Source: SFLA01 sp045595785
GTDB lineage: Bacteria > Bacillota > Clostridia > Oscillospirales > CAG-382
Reading direction: 5' to 3'
Length of the DNA: 34,392 nt
Assembly (NCBI GenBank): GCA_045595785.1
Contig: JAZOBE010000021.1
Span: forward strand, 1 to 34,392
A model generated the notes under the pieces. The model searched no databases and was not told where the DNA came from. It was given only the letters and a program-made list of their open reading frames with translations. Of this stretch, positions 31,003 through 34,392 are shown one piece after another. Position 1 is the first letter of the stretch; each line of letters starts with the position of its first letter. A program made the translations under genes and the position numbers.

Positions 31003-32016
31003 ATGCTTGAAAGATTGAAACAATACTGTAACGCTTTCGGTCCCTCGGGCATGGAAGACGAAATACGAAAAAGAATTACTGCAGATATTGAAGGCTTTTG
31101 CGATTATCAAGTTGATAAGATAGGAAATATCATCTGCTTTAAAAACGGCAGAAAAACACGTCCCAACCGTGTTGCGCTTTGTGCACACATGGATGAGGTG
31201 GGCGTAATGGTTGATTATATAACCAAAGAAGGGCTTTTGCATTTCGATACCATAGGCGGTATTGAATCCAAGGATCTGTGCGGAAAATACATGATGCTTG
31301 GCGAGCAAAAGATAGATGCCGTTATCGGCTCCAAGGCTATACATAACCAAAAGCCGGAAGAACGCGGCATTTGTCCGCCCGTTAACCAATTGTATATGGA
31401 TATCGGTGCCCAAGACAAACAAGATGCAATGTGTTTCGCGGGAATAGGTGACTGTGCCGTATTCCGTCCTAACTTTACTGTAGACGGAGATTTTGTAAGA
31501 TCAAAGGCTATTGATGACCGCTTTGGCTGTGCAGCATTAGTCGAGATTATACGCGGCGAAATAGAATACGATACCTTCTTTGTATTTACCGTTGCAGAAG
31601 AGGTTGGAAGCCGCGGCGCACAGACAGCGGCAAATCGTATTGGCGCTGATTACACGGTTGTTTGCGAATCCACGGCTGCAGGCGAGGAAGGACTCACTCC
31701 CCTGTTTGGTTCTCCCTGTACTGTCGGTGACGGCGCTGTAATTTCTGTAAAGGACGGCGGCACCATATACGATAAGAAATTTGTTGACATTGCGGTAGAG
31801 CAGGCAAAAGCAAACGATATTAAACATCAGATAAAGCGCTTGGCTACGGGAAGCAACGATTCCCGTATGTTCCAGACCTCCCTCACCGGATCAAAAGTAA
31901 TTGCTATTTCCGCACCGGCAAGATACATTCACTCCCCGGCAGGCGTATGCAATATCGACGATATGGAGCAGGTCGTTAAACTGCTTAAAGTACTTGTGAA
32001 CAGGAGCTACGAATAA
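31003..32016 (+). CDS. M42 family aminopeptidase, second of three paralogues
   Basis: Dinuclear-metal aminopeptidase, 337 residues, family as the preceding gene. His62 and Asp64 in LCAHMDEVGVMV, bridging Asp in AIDDRFGCA, Glu pair in TVAEEVGSRGA, and last His in RYIHSPAG. The second-site ligand falls in VCESTAAGEE, giving Glu where the two neighbouring copies have Asp (ALDV); M42 members use either, and this may shift metal or substrate preference. GGAGG lies at the end of the preceding gene, five codons before the ATG. Confidence 0.94.
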   Translation: MLERLKQYCNAFGPSGMEDEIRKRITADIEGFCDYQVDKIGNIICFKNGRKTRPNRVALCAHMDEVGVMVDYITKEGLLHFDTIGGIESKDLCGKYMMLGEQKIDAVIGSKAIHNQKPEERGICPPVNQLYMDIGAQDKQDAMCFAGIGDCAVFRPNFTVDGDFVRSKAIDDRFGCAALVEIIRGEIEYDTFFVFTVAEEVGSRGAQTAANRIGADYTVVCESTAAGEEGLTPLFGSPCTVGDGAVISVKDGGTIYDKKFVDIAVEQAKANDIKHQIKRLATGSNDSRMFQTSLTGSKVIAISAPARYIHSPAGVCNIDDMEQVVKLLKVLVNRSYE

Positions 32017-33008
32017 TGTACGGCACTATTAAAAAATACATATCCGCTTTTTCGGTTTCGGGATACGAAACCCCTCTTGCAAATATAATCTCAGAAGACA
32101 TCGCCCCCTTTACCGACAGCGTTGAGATCGATCCTATGGGCAACGTTATCGCATTCAAAAAGGGCAAGGATTCTTCAAAGCGCCTTATGATCGCTTCTCA
32201 TATGGATGAGATCGGATTTATGGTAACCTATATTGAAGAAAGCGGTCTTATCCGCGTTACCAACATCGGCGGTATAAACGCTGTTGCATCTTCTTACGGT
32301 ACAGTTGTCTTTGCAAACGGCACCAAGGGTGTTATCGTACTCGACATGGGTGCGAAAAAAGAAGACATTTCCGTAAAGAGTATGATAGTGGATATCGGCG
32401 CAAAGGACAAAAAGCAGGCAGAAAAAAAGGTTGCTATAGGAGACGTATGTGCACTTGAGCAGAGAATAACACGTCTTATGAACAACCGTGTTGCCGCAAA
32501 AGCGTTTGACGACAGAATTGCATGTGCGATTACCGTTGAGGCTGCGAAAGAAGTAGATACTCCTGCATACGATACATACTATGTATTTACCGTTCAGGAA
32601 GAGGTTGGCTGTAAGGGCAGCAAGCCTGCTGCGTTCGGAATAGCGCCCACATACGGTATTGCGCTTGACGTTACCCACACCGGTGATATGGTCGGCGGCC
32701 CCAGAATGACGGTTAAGTTAGGTGACGGCGCGGCGATAAAAATAAAAGACTCCTCCGTAATATGCTCCCGTGTGGTTATTAACCGTATGACGGAGCTTGC
32801 GAAAAAGAATAACATAAAGCATCAGTTTGAAGTGCTTACCGCAGGCGGCACGGATACCTCTTCAATGCAGGTTGCGTGTGCAGGTGCGTTTACCGGATGT
32901 ATCTCAATTCCTACAAGATACATTCACACTCCCGTTGAGACCGTAGATACCGCTGACCTTAACGCCTGCAAGGATCTGCTGGCGGCAATAATAAAAGAAG
33001 GATTTTAA
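32016..33008 (+). CDS. M42 family aminopeptidase, third of three paralogues
   Basis: Dinuclear-metal aminopeptidase, 330 residues. His62 and Asp64 in IASHMDEIGFMV, bridging Asp in AFDDRIACA, Glu pair in TVQEEVGCKGSK, Asp in ALDVTHTGD and His in RYIHTPVE complete the site. The ATG overlaps the stop of the second paralogue by one base (TAATG). The closest match to textbook M42 motifs among the three. Confidence 0.95.
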   Translation: MYGTIKKYISAFSVSGYETPLANIISEDIAPFTDSVEIDPMGNVIAFKKGKDSSKRLMIASHMDEIGFMVTYIEESGLIRVTNIGGINAVASSYGTVVFANGTKGVIVLDMGAKKEDISVKSMIVDIGAKDKKQAEKKVAIGDVCALEQRITRLMNNRVAAKAFDDRIACAITVEAAKEVDTPAYDTYYVFTVQEEVGCKGSKPAAFGIAPTYGIALDVTHTGDMVGGPRMTVKLGDGAAIKIKDSSVICSRVVINRMTELAKKNNIKHQFEVLTAGGTDTSSMQVACAGAFTGCISIPTRYIHTPVETVDTADLNACKDLLAAIIKEGF

Positions 33009-33013
33009 TAAAT

Positions 33014-34246
33014 ATGTTTTCTGAAAAGCTTTTGGCACTTGCAAAGGAATGTGAAGCAGATTGCAGACAGCAATTTGAATATATCGATTCGGTTGCATTT
33101 GCCAACACAAAAAAAGTAATGAACGTGTTTGCCGAAAACCGACTTTCGGACCGTCATTTTGCTCCAACCAGCGGGTACGGATATAACGATGACGGCAGAG
33201 ATCTCTGCGACAAGCTGTTTGCGGATGCTTTCGGTGCAGAGGCAGGCTTTGCACGTCACAGCATAATAAACGGAACTCACGCTCTTTCTATAGGTCTGTA
33301 TGCACTTTTACGCCCGGGCGACACCCTTCTCTCGGTTGCGGGTAAGCCTTATGACACGCTTGATGGTGTAATAGGTATATCCGGAAAGACGGGAGACGGC
33401 TCTCTGGCAGATTTCGGTGTTAATTACAAGCAGATCGATCTTGACCAAAACGGTTATCCCGAAATTGAAAAGATCAAAAGCGAACTGCTTGAGGACAAAA
33501 GCATTAAAGTTGTTTTCGTGCAGAGAAGCAAGGGATATTCCGACAGACGCACCCTTACCGTTAAGGATATTGACAATATTTGCGATGCCGTAAGATCCTG
33601 CTCCGACGCTTACGTTATGGTAGACAATTGCTACGGTGCTTTCACCGAGGAGACCGAGCCCAAAGCAGATCTGTTGGTTGGTTCACTTATCAAAAACGCA
33701 GGCGGCGGAATTGCCGAATCCGGCGGATATCTGGTAGGAAGCGCAAAGGCTGTTGAGCTAGCGTCATACAGATATTCAACGGTTGGTGTAGGTCTGGAAT
33801 GCGGTGCCTCTCTCGGACAGACAAAAAGCATTATAAAGGGACTTTTTTATGCACCTCACACAGTTGCGCAGGCTGTTAAAACTGCCGTATTCGCCGCCAG
33901 AATGTTTGAAAAGCTGGGGTTCACCGTATCACCCAAGTATAATGAAAAGAGATCTGATATAATTCAGACTTTCACCTTGGGAAGCGAAGATGCGCTGGTA
34001 AAATTCTGCAGAGGTATTCAAGCAGGAAGTCCCGTTGATGCATACGTTGCCCCCGTTCCCTGGGAAATGCCGGGTTACAATGAGCGTGTTATTATGGCTG
34101 CCGGTGCGTTTACTCAAGGTTCTTCGATTGAACTTTCGTGCGATGGACCGGTGCGTCCTCCCTATATTGCTTATTTGCAGGGCGGAGTAACCTATGAAAG
34201 CGGAAAATATGGAATACTGAAAGCGGCACAAACCGTTCTTGAATAA
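33014..34246 (+). CDS. PLP-dependent methionine gamma-lyase family protein (YnbB / 'aluminium resistance' type)
   Basis: Fold-type I pyridoxal-phosphate enzyme, 410 residues, of the family annotated as methionine gamma-lyase-like or aluminium resistance proteins; the true reaction is not established for the family. The PLP-binding lysine is Lys227 in GSLIKNAGGG, preceded by the cofactor Asp in VMVDNCYGAF. N-terminal RHFAPTSGYGYNDDGRD and C-terminal GAFTQGSSIELSCDGP are family hallmarks. It is the last gene of the murD-M42 run, 5 bases after the third peptidase. Confidence 0.92.
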   Translation: MFSEKLLALAKECEADCRQQFEYIDSVAFANTKKVMNVFAENRLSDRHFAPTSGYGYNDDGRDLCDKLFADAFGAEAGFARHSIINGTHALSIGLYALLRPGDTLLSVAGKPYDTLDGVIGISGKTGDGSLADFGVNYKQIDLDQNGYPEIEKIKSELLEDKSIKVVFVQRSKGYSDRRTLTVKDIDNICDAVRSCSDAYVMVDNCYGAFTEETEPKADLLVGSLIKNAGGGIAESGGYLVGSAKAVELASYRYSTVGVGLECGASLGQTKSIIKGLFYAPHTVAQAVKTAVFAARMFEKLGFTVSPKYNEKRSDIIQTFTLGSEDALVKFCRGIQAGSPVDAYVAPVPWEMPGYNERVIMAAGAFTQGSSIELSCDGPVRPPYIAYLQGGVTYESGKYGILKAAQTVLE

Positions 34247-34265
34247 CAAACGATGAATTGTCAAA

Positions 34266-34391
34266 CTAAGTGCAACACTTTTTGAGAAAAAAATCAAACA
34301 AATCAACTGGTTTTTGAAAATTGAGAACCTTTTTAGGCCTGGCGTTGATCAACGCCAGGTTCTTTTTTAGTGTTGTTGGGCTTACACGAGA
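34266..34391 (-). CDS. IS30-family transposase, C-terminal fragment at the window edge
   Basis: The - strand frame is open from the right edge to a TAG at 34268-34266 and encodes 41 residues ending LINARPKKVLNFQKPVDLF and FFLKKCCT. The pattern IN-x-RP-x-K-x-LxF/Y-x-TP-x-x-x-F is the conserved C-terminus of IS30-type transposases, just after the DDE core. The rest lies beyond the window. The element would have inserted about 20 bases after the PLP-enzyme stop. I recognise the motif by eye only, and the fragment is short. Confidence 0.68.
   Translation of the reverse strand, partial: SRVSPTTLKKNLALINARPKKVLNFQKPVDLFDFFLKKCCT
34338..34369 (+). terminator. Perfect 22-bp palindrome with T-run, inside the IS30 fragment
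   Basis: A perfect palindrome of 11 bp per arm (half-site CCTGGCGTTGA) at 34338-34359 is followed on the + strand by TTCTTTTTT. It is oriented to stop + strand transcription from the murD-M42 run, while lying antisense within the transposase reading frame. No other terminator precedes it after 34246. Confidence 0.7.
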
Positions 34392-34392
34392 G

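Overview
The window is a stretch of chromosome that looks like a low-to-medium GC, Gram-positive anaerobe of the Clostridia, probably an uncultured gut or rumen Oscillospirales/Ruminococcaceae-type organism. The taxon is inferred from gene content and order (phoH-ybeY-era-recO, NAD-type gap, a zinc-binding bL28, class A RNase P RNA, lipobox lipoproteins, AGGAGG-type ribosome binding sites, frequent GTG/TTG starts), not from a marker comparison. There is no rRNA, tRNA or CRISPR array, and most of the window is core housekeeping DNA on both strands. No gene-free stretch exceeds about 185 bases.

Layout. 1-2130 (+): the 3' end of a tatD nuclease gene, then gap and an mntP manganese exporter, each with its own terminator. 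2130-2820 (-): a small IS200/IS605-type element carrying only a Y1 transposase that lacks a normal start codon. 2829-3495 (-): an ECF transporter S component. 3559-5311 (+): murC and rpmB. 5328-8562 (-): an ECF sigma factor with a large one-pass membrane partner ending in two near-identical modules. 8636-9278 (-): a GNAT acetyltransferase. 9322-11811 (+): a 795-residue lipoprotein, a solute-binding domain extended by a long helical C-terminus, behind a consensus promoter. 11862-14527 (-): tsaC-coaE-M18 aminopeptidase operon. 14560-17494 (-): a second M18 aminopeptidase downstream of an orphan solute-binding lipoprotein. 17514-23044 (+): the operon phoH-ybeY-era-recO-mutS2. 23058-23135: a nested palindrome containing a perfect 40-bp inverted repeat. 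23145-26437 (-): an ABC-2 exporter operon (ATPase, two permeases, methyltransferase). 26477-28113 (-): prfB and a small membrane protein. 28131-28539 (-): RNase P RNA. 28544-34246 (+): murD, three tandem M42 aminopeptidases and a PLP lyase-like gene. 34266-34392 (-): the C-terminal end of an IS30-family transposase running off the right edge.

How the genes work together. Cell-wall precursor ligases (murC, murD), ribosome-associated functions (rpmB, prfB, era, ybeY, tsaC, rnpB), DNA repair or recombination genes (recO, mutS2) and five intracellular metallo-aminopeptidases (two M18, three M42) give the picture of a peptide-using heterotroph. Two solute-binding lipoproteins appear without permease genes. 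The less ordinary parts are the sigma/membrane-sensor pair, the chimeric 795-residue lipoprotein, the nested palindrome after mutS2, and the two IS fragments with hairpins placed where they could control transcription or translation. I did not find a clearly new multi-gene system. The sigma/sensor pair and the chimeric lipoprotein are the best candidates for undescribed biology.
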